Positions 1 to 7,536 of a stretch of 20,152 nt of DNA are shown one piece after another (the first letter of the stretch is position 1; each line of letters starts with the position of its first letter). A program made the position numbers and the translations under genes. The notes below the pieces were generated by a model, which searched no databases, had not been told where the DNA came from, and saw only the letters and a program-made list of their open reading frames with translations. This DNA comes from Coriobacteriia bacterium (lineage in GTDB: Bacteria; Actinomycetota; Coriobacteriia; Anaerosomatales; Anaerosomataceae): contig JAFGUS010000066.1 in NCBI GenBank assembly GCA_016938395.1, positions 1 to 20,152 on the forward strand, given 5' to 3'.

Positions 1-3
1 CCG

Positions 4-1344
4 ATGCAGACGCCTGAGCGCCCCGTCAGCGTGAGCGACGCCATGTCCCTCGCCAAGGGAGTACTGGAGGGCGTGCGCATTCGGGTCCTCGGCGAGGTGA
101 GCGAGGCCACGATCAAGCCCGGTTACAAGGCGGTCTACTTCTCACTCAAAGATGAGGCCGCGGTGATGCCCTGTCTCATGTGGCGCGACGCGTACGACGC
201 GTGTGGCGCCGCGCTCGTCTCCGGACGCCTCGTGGAGGTGAGCGGCTACTTCACGGCCTACGCGCCCAAGGGCCGCCTCCAGTTCCAGGTACGGTCGCTG
301 TCGGTGGCCGGTGAGGGCGTGCTGCGACTCCAGGTCGCCGAGCTTGCCAGAAAGCTCGAAGCCGAGGGGCTGATGGACGCGTCACGCAAGCGGACGCTTC
401 CGGGCTTCCCGCTGCGCGTCGGGCTGGTCACATCACCGCGGGGCAAGGCGGTCCACGACGTCCTTCGCACGTTGGCCCGCCGCTATCCGCTCGCCGAGGT
501 GGTCATCGCCGGTGTGCAGGTCGAGGGGGACTGCGCGGCGGCGGAGATCGTGCGGGGCCTGCGGGCGATTGCCGCCGAGCCCGACGTGGACGTTGTGATC
601 CTGGCCCGTGGAGGCGGGAGCTACGAGGACCTCATGCCGTTCAATGCCGAGGAGGTTGCCCGCGCCGTGGTAGCGAGCCCGATGCCGGTCGTCACGGGCA
701 TCGGCCACGAGCCCGACACCTGCATCGCGGACATGGTCGCCGATCTGCGTGCCTCGACGCCCACGGCAGCAGCCGAGGCGGTTGCACCGGCGATCGACGA
801 CGTGCGCAGGAGCCTCTCGGTCCTCGAGCGTTCGCTCGGTCGGGCCCTCTCGGCACGTGTCCGCGAGAGCAGGCACCGGCTTCGGATGCTTGCGAGCCGT
901 CCGCTGTTCACCGATCGCTCGGTGCTTCTGGCGCAGCGGCTGCAAGCGCTGGACATCGTGGCCCAGGATCTGGCCCGGGTGTTGCCCGAGCGCGTGCGGC
1001 GGCAACGCGAGCTCGTCACCCGCTCGGGCGGCGTGCTCCTGCTCCTCGGGAGCCGGCTCTCGGAGCGTGAGCGGGTGCGCCTGGAGCATTCCCGCGAGAG
1101 GACGGTCGCGGCGGGACGCGCGATCGTCGCGAGCGCCGAGCAGCAGATGGCCGCCTCGGCCGCCCGCCTGGAGGACCTCTCGCCCCTGGCGATACTGGGG
1201 CGGGGCTTCGCGGTATGTTATGAGACAGGTGGCGGTGTCGTTCGTGATGCCGGTCAGGTATCGCCGGGCGACCACGTCACCGTCCGTGTCGCCAGAGGAC
1301 ATCTCGGCTGCACGGTCGACACCACCACCGGATCGGAGGGATAG
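4..1344 (+). CDS. xseA: Exodeoxyribonuclease VII large subunit
   Basis: Catalytic subunit of exonuclease VII, which degrades single-stranded DNA from both ends to short oligonucleotides in the cytoplasm and works with many copies of XseB. The 446-residue product has the family layout: an N-terminal OB-fold (about residues 8-105), then the catalytic domain with RGGGSYEDL at 202-210, GIGHEPD at 232-238 and the following D-MVADLRASTPTAAAE stretch, then a long arginine-rich helical region (about 265-400) that forms the coiled arms. Length is normal for the family. The ATG at 4 is three bases from the window edge, so no ribosome-binding site can be checked and a slightly earlier start is possible. 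Its TAG stop is directly followed by the ATG of xseB, so the two are co-translated. Identification is secure; the start is not. Confidence 0.95.
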   Translation: MQTPERPVSVSDAMSLAKGVLEGVRIRVLGEVSEATIKPGYKAVYFSLKDEAAVMPCLMWRDAYDACGAALVSGRLVEVSGYFTAYAPKGRLQFQVRSLSVAGEGVLRLQVAELARKLEAEGLMDASRKRTLPGFPLRVGLVTSPRGKAVHDVLRTLARRYPLAEVVIAGVQVEGDCAAAEIVRGLRAIAAEPDVDVVILARGGGSYEDLMPFNAEEVARAVVASPMPVVTGIGHEPDTCIADMVADLRASTPTAAAEAVAPAIDDVRRSLSVLERSLGRALSARVRESRHRLRMLASRPLFTDRSVLLAQRLQALDIVAQDLARVLPERVRRQRELVTRSGGVLLLLGSRLSERERVRLEHSRERTVAAGRAIVASAEQQMAASAARLEDLSPLAILGRGFAVCYETGGGVVRDAGQVSPGDHVTVRVARGHLGCTVDTTTGSEG

Positions 1345-1611
1345 ATGACCAGTCAGGGCATCCCTGTCGAGGAGATGACGTTCGGGGCGGCGCTCGGCGA
1401 ACTGGAGCAGATCGTGAAGTCGCTCGAGACGGGGCAGCTCGAACTCGAGGAGAGCCTCGCGCGGTACGAGCGGGGAGTGGCTCTCCTGCGAGCGTGCCAG
1501 GGCAAGCTTGCCGAGGCCGAGCAGCGAGTGACGATGCTCATCGGCGAGCTGGAGTCAGAGTCGGAGACGGGCGGCGGCGGCGCCGATGCAGCGGAAGGAG
1601 AACCATCGTGA
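1345..1611 (+). CDS. xseB: Exodeoxyribonuclease VII small subunit
   Basis: Small helical subunit that coats the arms of XseA and is needed for a stable, active exonuclease VII. The 88-residue product has the typical XseB core at about residues 11-72 (TFGAALGELEQIVKSLETG, then LEESLARYERGVALLRACQ), which is a two-helix hairpin, followed by an acidic glycine-rich tail. GGAGGG lies four bases before the ATG, and the start abuts the xseA stop. A second in-frame ATG at codon 11 is possible but has no better ribosome-binding site. The 3' end overlaps the next gene's GTG by four bases (GTGA), a sign of translational coupling. Function follows from family and from its place after xseA. Confidence 0.93.
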   Translation: MTSQGIPVEEMTFGAALGELEQIVKSLETGQLELEESLARYERGVALLRACQGKLAEAEQRVTMLIGELESESETGGGGADAAEGEPS

Positions 1612-1961
1612 GTGACTGCGTGTTCTGCATGGTGGCCAACGGGGAGATCCCGGCGCACGTCGTATACGAGGACGAGCACGTGGTGGCGTTCGACGACATC
1701 GCCCCGCAGGGCCCGGTCCACACTCTGATCGTGCCGCGCGTACACTACGAGCACCTGGGCGACTCGGTTCCTGCCGAGGTGCTCTGCGCGCTTGCCGCAG
1801 CAGCGCCCAAAGTGGCCGAACTCAAGGGCGTGGCCGAGTCCGGTTACCGGGTGATCATCAACACCGGGCGTGATGCGATGCAGACCGTGCATCACCTGCA
1901 TGCACACGTCATAGGCGGCAAGCCCATGGCGCACGGCATGGTGCACTTCACGGAAAGGTAG
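1608..1961 (+). CDS. HIT family (Hint-like) nucleotide-binding protein
   Basis: Histidine-triad protein of 117 residues, the usual size of Hint-type purine nucleoside phosphoramidases, which cleave AMP-linked phosphoramidates. The triad HxHxH is at His96, His98 and His100 in HHLHAHVIGG, and the N-terminal CVFC (Cys4, Cys7) is the common Hint zinc-type pair. The conserved VVAFDDIAPQGPVHTLIVP block (about 25-43) is also present. I chose the GTG at 1608 because GGAAGGAG precedes it at good spacing and translation then begins right at the conserved SDCVFC. An upstream extension of the same frame to 1494 would lie inside xseB and is not credible. The start overlaps the xseB stop. Physiological substrate unknown. 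Confidence 0.92.
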   Translation: MSDCVFCMVANGEIPAHVVYEDEHVVAFDDIAPQGPVHTLIVPRVHYEHLGDSVPAEVLCALAAAAPKVAELKGVAESGYRVIINTGRDAMQTVHHLHAHVIGGKPMAHGMVHFTER

Positions 1962-1968
1962 GGCTCGC

Positions 1969-2820
1969 ATGGCAGGGACTCCGCGCGTCGGTATCGTCAC
2001 CGACTCCACGGCGGACATCCCGCGCGAACTCGCTGCCGAGCTTGGCATCACCGTGGTTCCGTTGAGCGTCACCCTTGAGGGGACGACGTACCTGGACGGC
2101 GATATGCCGCTGAGCGAGTTCCTGGCGAAGATGGCGGCCGCCAAGCAGCTGCCCACCACATCGCAGCCACCCGTGGGTGCCTTTGCTGAGGCGTTCCGGG
2201 AGAAGCTCAAGACCTGCGCGGATGTCATCTGCGTCACGGTCTCGGGCAAGCTCTCGGGTACGCTCGAATCGGCGACCGAGGCTGCGCACGAGGTGGGTAG
2301 TCGAGTTCACGTTCTCGATAGTCTGAACCTGTCCTGGGGCGAGGGCTACCAGGTCATGGCAGCGGCGCGCGCTGCGGCACGGCATGCGACAGTGGATGAG
2401 ATCGTGCGCATCTTCGAGCACGCCCGAAGCAAGATGAACATCGTCGTTGGCCTGGACTCGCTCGACAACCTCGCGAAGGGCGGTCGTATCGGCAAGGTAT
2501 CCGCCCTTGTAGGCGGGATGCTCAACGTGAGGGTGCTGCTCACCATCGTCGAAGACGGCACCTTTGAGCCGGTCTACCGCGGGCGCGGCGCCAAGGCGGC
2601 GCTCCAGGCCACCGTGGACTGGCTGGCCGGGCGGGTCGATGCGACCAAGGACGCGGCCTTCGCGGTGCTACACTCCGGCTCGCCGGAGAAGGCCGAGTGG
2701 CTGGAGCGGGCCGTGCGGGAGCGGTTCACGGTGGCCGAGCTCATGACGATCGAGACCGGTCAGGTGATCGGTACGCACACCGGCACAGGCTGGGGACTGA
2801 CGGGCGTCGAACTCGGCTGA
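1969..2820 (+). CDS. degV: DegV family fatty-acid-binding protein
   Basis: DegV/FakB family. These proteins bind a fatty acid between two domains and, in characterised systems, present it to the FakA kinase for phosphorylation; no FakA is seen in this window. The 283-residue product shows the family signatures: VGIVTDSTADIP near residue 5, PTTSQPPVGAF near 62-72, a SGTLES serine motif near 100, and VHVLDS followed by an S-x-G-x-G turn near 115-125. Length is normal. The ATG lies seven bases after the HIT stop, with GGAAAGG upstream, so it is the last gene of the xseA-xseB-HIT-degV run. A strong hairpin about 40 bases downstream marks the transcript end. The role is inferred from the family only. 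Confidence 0.9.
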   Translation: MAGTPRVGIVTDSTADIPRELAAELGITVVPLSVTLEGTTYLDGDMPLSEFLAKMAAAKQLPTTSQPPVGAFAEAFREKLKTCADVICVTVSGKLSGTLESATEAAHEVGSRVHVLDSLNLSWGEGYQVMAAARAAARHATVDEIVRIFEHARSKMNIVVGLDSLDNLAKGGRIGKVSALVGGMLNVRVLLTIVEDGTFEPVYRGRGAKAALQATVDWLAGRVDATKDAAFAVLHSGSPEKAEWLERAVRERFTVAELMTIETGQVIGTHTGTGWGLTGVELG

Positions 2821-2861
2821 GCCGCATCGTGTCGCCGGGGGATGTGCCTCAGAAACGGGTT

Positions 2862-2900
2862 CGGCCCCGACTTTCGAGTCGGGGCCGTCCTGATTCCTTC
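2862..2900 (+). terminator. UUCG-loop terminator hairpin after degV
   Basis: A perfect stem of 11 base pairs (2862-2872 with 2877-2887) closed by a TTCG tetraloop at 2873-2876. It is followed by a pyrimidine-rich TCCTGATTCCTTCC stretch rather than a pure T tract. It lies 41 bases after the degV stop and before a gene-free region, as expected for the end of the xseA-degV transcript. Confidence 0.75.
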
Positions 2901-3300
2901 CCTGGTTACCCCTGAGTCTCAGGCGGCATCAACGTGGTGGGTCGACCACGCGCCGGGATGCCGGTCACCGGCGAAGCCGCAACAGCAGTGGGTCGGATTC
3001 CCCGCGTCACTGCACGTTAGGGAAGGGAAACTGTTTGTGACCCTTCCGACAAACTACTCCTGCGGTCATGCGATTGCAACATCTGAGTGCATGTACGCCG
3101 ACGATACGGAACCGTTGACCGACCGCCCGCCGCCGCTGACCCGATAGCGCCCGTGCGCCTGCCGTCGAGCGTCTACCATGGGATAACGCACGGGCCCGCG
3201 CCCCGTGCTCACCCCACGCACACACGCTTGCATCGGCACACCGTCGCAGCCGGCCTTCGGTCGGCACGAGAGGTCGTAAGACCCGGAAGGAGACGAGCGC
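2888..3300. other. Gene-free leader region upstream of acs
   Basis: About 410 bases with no credible coding sequence. Visible structure includes: hairpin CGTGGT/ACCACG (2933-2938, 2945-2950); palindrome GCCGGTCACCGGC (2960-2972); GGAAGGG/CCCTTCC stem (3021-3027, 3041-3047); inverted repeat GCCCGTGCG/CGCACGGGC (3149-3157, 3187-3195) that brackets a TACCAT hexamer at 3174-3179, a possible -10 box; and a 7-bp hairpin at 3249-3265 just before the acs ribosome-binding site. The inverted repeats suggest operators or a structured 5' leader. I could not match it to a known riboswitch class. Confidence 0.5.
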
Positions 3301-5292
3301 ATGACCGAATCGAAGGCGATCGAATCCCTGTCCCAGGAGTACCGCGTCGTCGAGCCGCCCGACTGGGTACGCGAACGCGCACACCTGCAGACGATGGACG
3401 AGTACAACGAACTCTATACGCGGTCGATCGAGGACCCGGAAGGGTTCTGGGCGGACATGGCCGAGGAGACGCTCCACTGGCACAAGCGCTGGCACACGGT
3501 CCTGGACTACGACTTCGACAAGCCGTACGTGAAGTGGTTCGTCGGCGGTCAGCTCAACGTCTCTTACAACTGTATCGACCGGCATCTCAAGGGCTGGCGA
3601 CGCAACAAGGCGGCGCTCATCTGGGAGTCGGACGAGGGCCGCACGAAGATGTACACCTACCAGTCGCTCTACTACAAGGTGTGCAAGTTCGCCAACGTCC
3701 TCAAGAAGCACGGCGTCACAAAGGGCGACCGCGTCGCGCTGTACATGCCGATGATCCCGGAACTCCCCATTGCCATGCTGGCGTGCGCACGCATCGGCGC
3801 GGTCCACTCGGTGGTGTTCGGTGGTTTCTCGGCAACGGCGCTCCGCGACCGGATCCAGGACTGCGGCGCCAAGCTCCTCGTAACTGCTGATGAAGGCATC
3901 CGCGGTGGTCGCGTGGTGCCGCTCAAGGCCGAGGCCGACAGCGCGCTGTACGAGTGTCCAACCATCGAGACGGTCATCGTGGTCTCCCGCGCGCGCACCC
4001 GCGTGGACATGGAGCCGGGTCGCGACTTCTGGTACCACGAGGAGGTCCGTGCCGACGACATCAAACAGCACTGTGACATCGAGTGGGTGGATGCCGAAGA
4101 CCCGCTGTTCATTCTCTACACGTCGGGCTCGACGGGTAAGCCGAAGGGCGTTCTGCATACGACGGGTGGGTATCTGCTGTACTCGGCTGTGACGTTCCGG
4201 TATGTCTTCGACTACCACGACGAGGACGTCTTCTGGTGCACCGCTGACATCGGATGGGTCACCGGGCACAGCTACATCGTGTACGGCCCGCTGGCGGTGG
4301 GCGCCACCACGCTCATGTTCGAGGGCGTTCCCACGTACCCCGATCCCGGCCGGTTCTGGGAGATCGTCGCGAAGCATGGTGTGAACCAGTTCTACACCGC
4401 GCCGACCGCCATCCGGGCCCTGATGAAGTCCGGCGAGGACTGGCCGGCCAAGTACGACCTCTCCACGCTTCGCGTTCTCGGCACGGTGGGTGAGCCCATC
4501 AATCCGGAGGCGTGGATGTGGTACTACCGCAACATCGCCCGCGAGAACGCGCCCATCGTCGACACGTACTGGCAGACGGAGACCGGCGGTCACATCATCA
4601 CGAACCTGCCGGGCGTCACGCCCATGAAGCCGGGCTCGGCCACCAAGCCGTTCTTCGGCATCGCGCCCGAGATCCTCAATGAAGACGGCACGCCAACCCC
4701 GCAGGGCAGCGGTGGCCGTCTGTGCATCAACAAGCCGTGGCCCGGCATGATGCGCGGGACGTGGGGCGACCCCGAGAACACGCTCATGAAGAACGTCTAC
4801 TTCACGGCGTTCCCCGGTCGGTACTTCACCGGTGACGGCGCCCGTCAGGACGCAGACGGCTACTACTGGCTGCTCGGTCGTGTTGACGACGTCATCAACG
4901 TCTCGGGCCACCGCATGGGCACCGCCGAGGTGGAGAGCGCGCTCGTGAGCCACGCAGCTGTTGCCGAGGCCGCGGTGGTTGGTTACCCGCACGAGATTAA
5001 GGGCGAGGGCATCTACGCGTACGTCATCCTCAAGACCGGGATCGACATCCCCGACAGCATCGAGAAGATCCTCCGCGGTCACGTGCGCGAGGAGATCGGC
5101 CCCATCGCGAGCCCGGACTTCGTGCATATCGTCCCGGAACTCCCCAAGACCCGCTCGGGCAAGATCATGCGCCGCATCCTGCGCAAGATCGCGGCGGGCG
5201 ATCGGGAGATGGAGGCTTTCGGCGACATCTCGACGCTTGCGGACCCCTCCATCGTGCGCAAGATCGTCGAGACGGCGCCACCGGTCAGCTAA
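3301..5292 (+). CDS. acs: Acetyl-CoA synthetase (AMP-forming)
   Basis: Activates acetate to acetyl-CoA with ATP through an acetyl-adenylate, in the cytoplasm. The 663-residue length is normal. Visible motifs are the N-terminal Acs domain, the A3 phosphate-binding loop [11 protein letters not shown] at 273-283, the A5 motif [11 protein letters not shown] near 420, the A8 hinge [19 protein letters not shown] with [19 protein letters not shown], and the C-terminal [11 protein letters not shown]. Lys621 in that last motif is the conserved catalytic lysine, which in other bacteria is switched off by acetylation. AAGGAG at 3287-3292 sets the ATG. The gene is probably monocistronic: it has a long structured leader before it and a hairpin after it. 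It supports acetate assimilation, or acetate scavenging if the organism oxidises H2. Confidence 0.97.
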   Translation: MTESKAIESLSQEYRVVEPPDWVRERAHLQTMDEYNELYTRSIEDPEGFWADMAEETLHWHKRWHTVLDYDFDKPYVKWFVGGQLNVSYNCIDRHLKGWRRNKAALIWESDEGRTKMYTYQSLYYKVCKFANVLKKHGVTKGDRVALYMPMIPELPIAMLACARIGAVHSVVFGGFSATALRDRIQDCGAKLLVTADEGIRGGRVVPLKAEADSALYECPTIETVIVVSRARTRVDMEPGRDFWYHEEVRADDIKQHCDIEWVDAEDPLFILYTSGSTGKPKGVLHTTGGYLLYSAVTFRYVFDYHDEDVFWCTADIGWVTGHSYIVYGPLAVGATTLMFEGVPTYPDPGRFWEIVAKHGVNQFYTAPTAIRALMKSGEDWPAKYDLSTLRVLGTVGEPINPEAWMWYYRNIARENAPIVDTYWQTETGGHIITNLPGVTPMKPGSATKPFFGIAPEILNEDGTPTPQGSGGRLCINKPWPGMMRGTWGDPENTLMKNVYFTAFPGRYFTGDGARQDADGYYWLLGRVDDVINVSGHRMGTAEVESALVSHAAVAEAAVVGYPHEIKGEGIYAYVILKTGIDIPDSIEKILRGHVREEIGPIASPDFVHIVPELPKTRSGKIMRRILRKIAAGDREMEAFGDISTLADPSIVRKIVETAPPVS

Positions 5293-5314
5293 GCGCGTCC
5301 GACATCGATGACCG

Positions 5315-5344
5315 CACGGGCCTCACCTCCGGGTGGGGCCCGTG
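5315..5344 (+). terminator. Terminator-like hairpin after acs
   Basis: A stem of 13 pairs, one of them a G-U, joins 5315-5327 to 5332-5344 around a TCCG loop, 22 bases after the acs stop. No T tract follows, so it may act with Rho or only protect the 3' end. Confidence 0.6.
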
Positions 5345-5411
5345 TCGCGTGCGGGCGTGGTAGACTGTCCGTCGGCTCATCCGCCCTCGACCGAGCAAAG
5401 GACACCCGCCC

Positions 5412-6482
5412 ATGGCGTACAACGACCTGTTCCTGCGTGCTGCCCGCCGGGAGGCCACCGAGAGTACCCCCGTGTGGATGATGCGGCAGGCTGGCCGCTA
5501 CATGGCCGAGTACCGCGAGATTCGCGCGAAGCACGGCTTCCTTGAGATGTGCCGCACACCGGAGCTGGCTGTCGAGGTCACGATGCAGCCGGTCGACCTC
5601 GTCGGCGTGGACGCCGCCATCCTCTTCTCGGACATCCTCGTGGTGTTCCCCGGCATGGGACTCGATCTTGAGTTCGCCAAGGGCGAGGGCCCGGTCATCC
5701 ACAACCCGGTTCGCAGCGCTGCCGATGTGCGTCACCTGGGCGTGTCCGACCCGCTCGAGGACACCGGGTACGTCATGGAGGCCATCAAGATCCTGCGTGG
5801 CGAGCTCGAGCACAAGGTACCGCTCATCGGCTTCGGCGGCGCGCCGTTCACGCTGGCGAGCTACATGATCGAAGGTCACGGAACCCGCGACTACGAGTAC
5901 ACCAAGGCGCTCATGTGGAGCGAGCCCCAGGTCTGGGACGAGCTCATGACGAAGATCACCGACACGGTGATCGCGTACCTCTCGGCACAGATCGATGCCG
6001 GTGCGCAGGCGATCCAGGTCTTCGACAGCTGGGTGGGCTATGTGGCACCACGCGACTACGAGCGCTCGGTGCTCCCGTACACCAAGCGCGTCATCGACGC
6101 GTTGACAGAGCATGGCCGGCGGGTCGTACCTGAGGGCGTGCCGATCATCCACTTCCCCAATGGCGCGACCTCGATGCTCGATCTCGCGCAGCAGGCCGGT
6201 GGCGACGTCATCGGCATCGACTGGCGCCTGGACATGAAGAGCGTCGTCGAGCAGATCGACAGCCGCTTCGCCATCCAGGGCAACATCGATCCGGTCGCGC
6301 TTTTCGCCCCCGATGCAGAGCTTGAGCGCATGGTCGTGGAGATCCTCGAGGCTGTCGGTACGCGCCCGGGACACATCTTCAATCTCGGTCACGGGATCCA
6401 CAAGACGAGCGACCCGGAGAAGGCCCGTGCGATGATCCGGTTCGTGCACGAGCATTCGGCACGCATCCGTGGCGGCGAGTAG
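5412..6482 (+). CDS. hemE: Uroporphyrinogen decarboxylase
   Basis: Removes the four acetate carboxyl groups of uroporphyrinogen III to give coproporphyrinogen III, the shared step of all non-siroheme heme routes. The 356-residue product begins with the signature PVWMMRQAGRYM (20-31) and continues with FSDILVVFPGMGLDLEF, the GFGGAPFTLASYMIEG block near 136-151, and a C-terminal FNLGHGI motif near 325. The ATG has AAAGGA about ten bases upstream. A TAGACT hexamer at 5361-5366 could be the -10 of the heme operon promoter, but no clear -35 is seen. It is the first gene of a same-strand run with hemH and two hemY-like genes. Earlier heme steps (hemA-hemD) are not in this window. Confidence 0.96.
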   Translation: MAYNDLFLRAARREATESTPVWMMRQAGRYMAEYREIRAKHGFLEMCRTPELAVEVTMQPVDLVGVDAAILFSDILVVFPGMGLDLEFAKGEGPVIHNPVRSAADVRHLGVSDPLEDTGYVMEAIKILRGELEHKVPLIGFGGAPFTLASYMIEGHGTRDYEYTKALMWSEPQVWDELMTKITDTVIAYLSAQIDAGAQAIQVFDSWVGYVAPRDYERSVLPYTKRVIDALTEHGRRVVPEGVPIIHFPNGATSMLDLAQQAGGDVIGIDWRLDMKSVVEQIDSRFAIQGNIDPVALFAPDAELERMVVEILEAVGTRPGHIFNLGHGIHKTSDPEKARAMIRFVHEHSARIRGGE

Positions 6483-6491
6483 GGACAAGGC

Positions 6492-7466
6492 GTGACTGAG
6501 CGCATCGGCGTGCTGTTGACCGCATTCGGAGGACCGGACTCCCTTGAGGCCGTCGGTCCATTCATGGCGCGCTTCATGGGCCGGGAGCCCGCGCCGGCCG
6601 TCGTCGCCGCAGCGCAGGAGAAGTACCGCGCCATCGGTGGGGCGTCACCTCTCCCGGGTGTGGCCGCCGCTATCGCCGCCTCTCTTGAGCACCATCTGCG
6701 CGATCGAGGGCACGATGTTGTCGTGCGTGCGGGGATGCGGTATTGGGAGCCGTCGATCGACGCGGCCGTCGAGGCACTCGTCGCCGAGGGCGCGCGACGC
6801 ATCGTGATGGCGTCGCTCTCGGCGTTCGAATCACGGGTGACGTGCGAGGCGTTTCGCGTGGCCGCGCATGACGCCGCGGGTGAAGCGGAGATCGTCGAGA
6901 TGTGTGAGACGCCGTCGTTGCACCGCTGGGCCCGGTACCGGGACTTTTTCGGTCATGCATGTGCGCATGCGCTGGAGAACATCGTAGCCGCGCGGCCGCT
7001 CGTGGTGATGACCGCGCACAGCCTGCCGCTCGACGACGTGGACGAAGGAGATCCGTACTCCGCTGGCCTCAGGGAGGTCGCCGACGCCGTGGCGGCGATC
7101 GCCGGCCTGGCCGAGGGTGTCGAAGTGGCCGATGATGCGCGTCTGCCGGGGGTGAACGCGTTCGGTGCGCTCGACGGTCCGGCGTCCTGGCTGCTCGCGT
7201 TCCAGTCCAAAGGGGTCCGTGGGGGTGAGTGGCTCGGCCCAGACCTCGCGCACGTGATGGAGGTGGCGGGCCGCACGGGGCACGACGGCGTCGTGGTCGT
7301 ACCGATCGGATTCGCGATCGACCACATGGAAACGCTGTGGGACCTGGATATCGACGCTGCCGAGCGGGCGGGGTCACTCGGCCTCACGTTCGTGCGGACG
7401 CGTGTTCCCAATGACGACGACAGCTTCGTCGAGGCGCTCATGGAGGCGGTAGAGCCCCTGTTGTAG
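6492..7466 (+). CDS. hemH: Ferrochelatase (probably coproporphyrin III type)
   Basis: Inserts Fe(II) into a porphyrin. The 324-residue product has the catalytic histidine in TAHSLP (His176), the N-terminal LLTAFGGP, and the C-terminal PIGFAIDHMETLWDLD block carrying the conserved acidic residue, all typical of soluble actinobacterial and firmicute enzymes. In Gram-positive bacteria these usually act on coproporphyrin III (CpfC) ahead of the decarboxylase ChdC/HemQ. Here that is an inference from family and from the partner HemY-type oxidases. The GTG start follows the hemE stop by nine bases, with GGGACAAGG in the gap, so it is co-transcribed. No ChdC/HemQ gene is in the window to settle which substrate is used. 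Confidence 0.92.
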   Translation: MTERIGVLLTAFGGPDSLEAVGPFMARFMGREPAPAVVAAAQEKYRAIGGASPLPGVAAAIAASLEHHLRDRGHDVVVRAGMRYWEPSIDAAVEALVAEGARRIVMASLSAFESRVTCEAFRVAAHDAAGEAEIVEMCETPSLHRWARYRDFFGHACAHALENIVAARPLVVMTAHSLPLDDVDEGDPYSAGLREVADAVAAIAGLAEGVEVADDARLPGVNAFGALDGPASWLLAFQSKGVRGGEWLGPDLAHVMEVAGRTGHDGVVVVPIGFAIDHMETLWDLDIDAAERAGSLGLTFVRTRVPNDDDSFVEALMEAVEPLL

Positions 7467-7536
7467 CGCCGAGCTGTACCGCAAGACGAATCGCGGCGGC
7501 CGGCACCGTTCGCTTGCGTGGACAAGGAGCGGCAGC

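Noticed and set aside
2900..3020. Cobalamin or other known riboswitch, or a tRNA-Sec gene
   Set aside because: The CCGGTCACCGG and CCGCAACAGCAGTG stretches recall riboswitch cores, but the full consensus order is absent. No acceptor stem or GGTTCGA T-arm for a tRNA is present.
3021..3054. H-type pseudoknot (GGAAGGG/CCCTTCC plus GTTTGT/ACAAAC)
   Set aside because: Both helices pair on paper, but only one base would link across the 7-bp first stem, which is sterically too short. They are more likely alternative pairings or chance.
3007..5127. Open frame of 706 codons on the minus strand
   Set aside because: Lies antisense to acs, which has all expected motifs. Such long antisense frames are a by-product of high GC. 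The translation is rich in Arg, His and Val with no recognisable domain.
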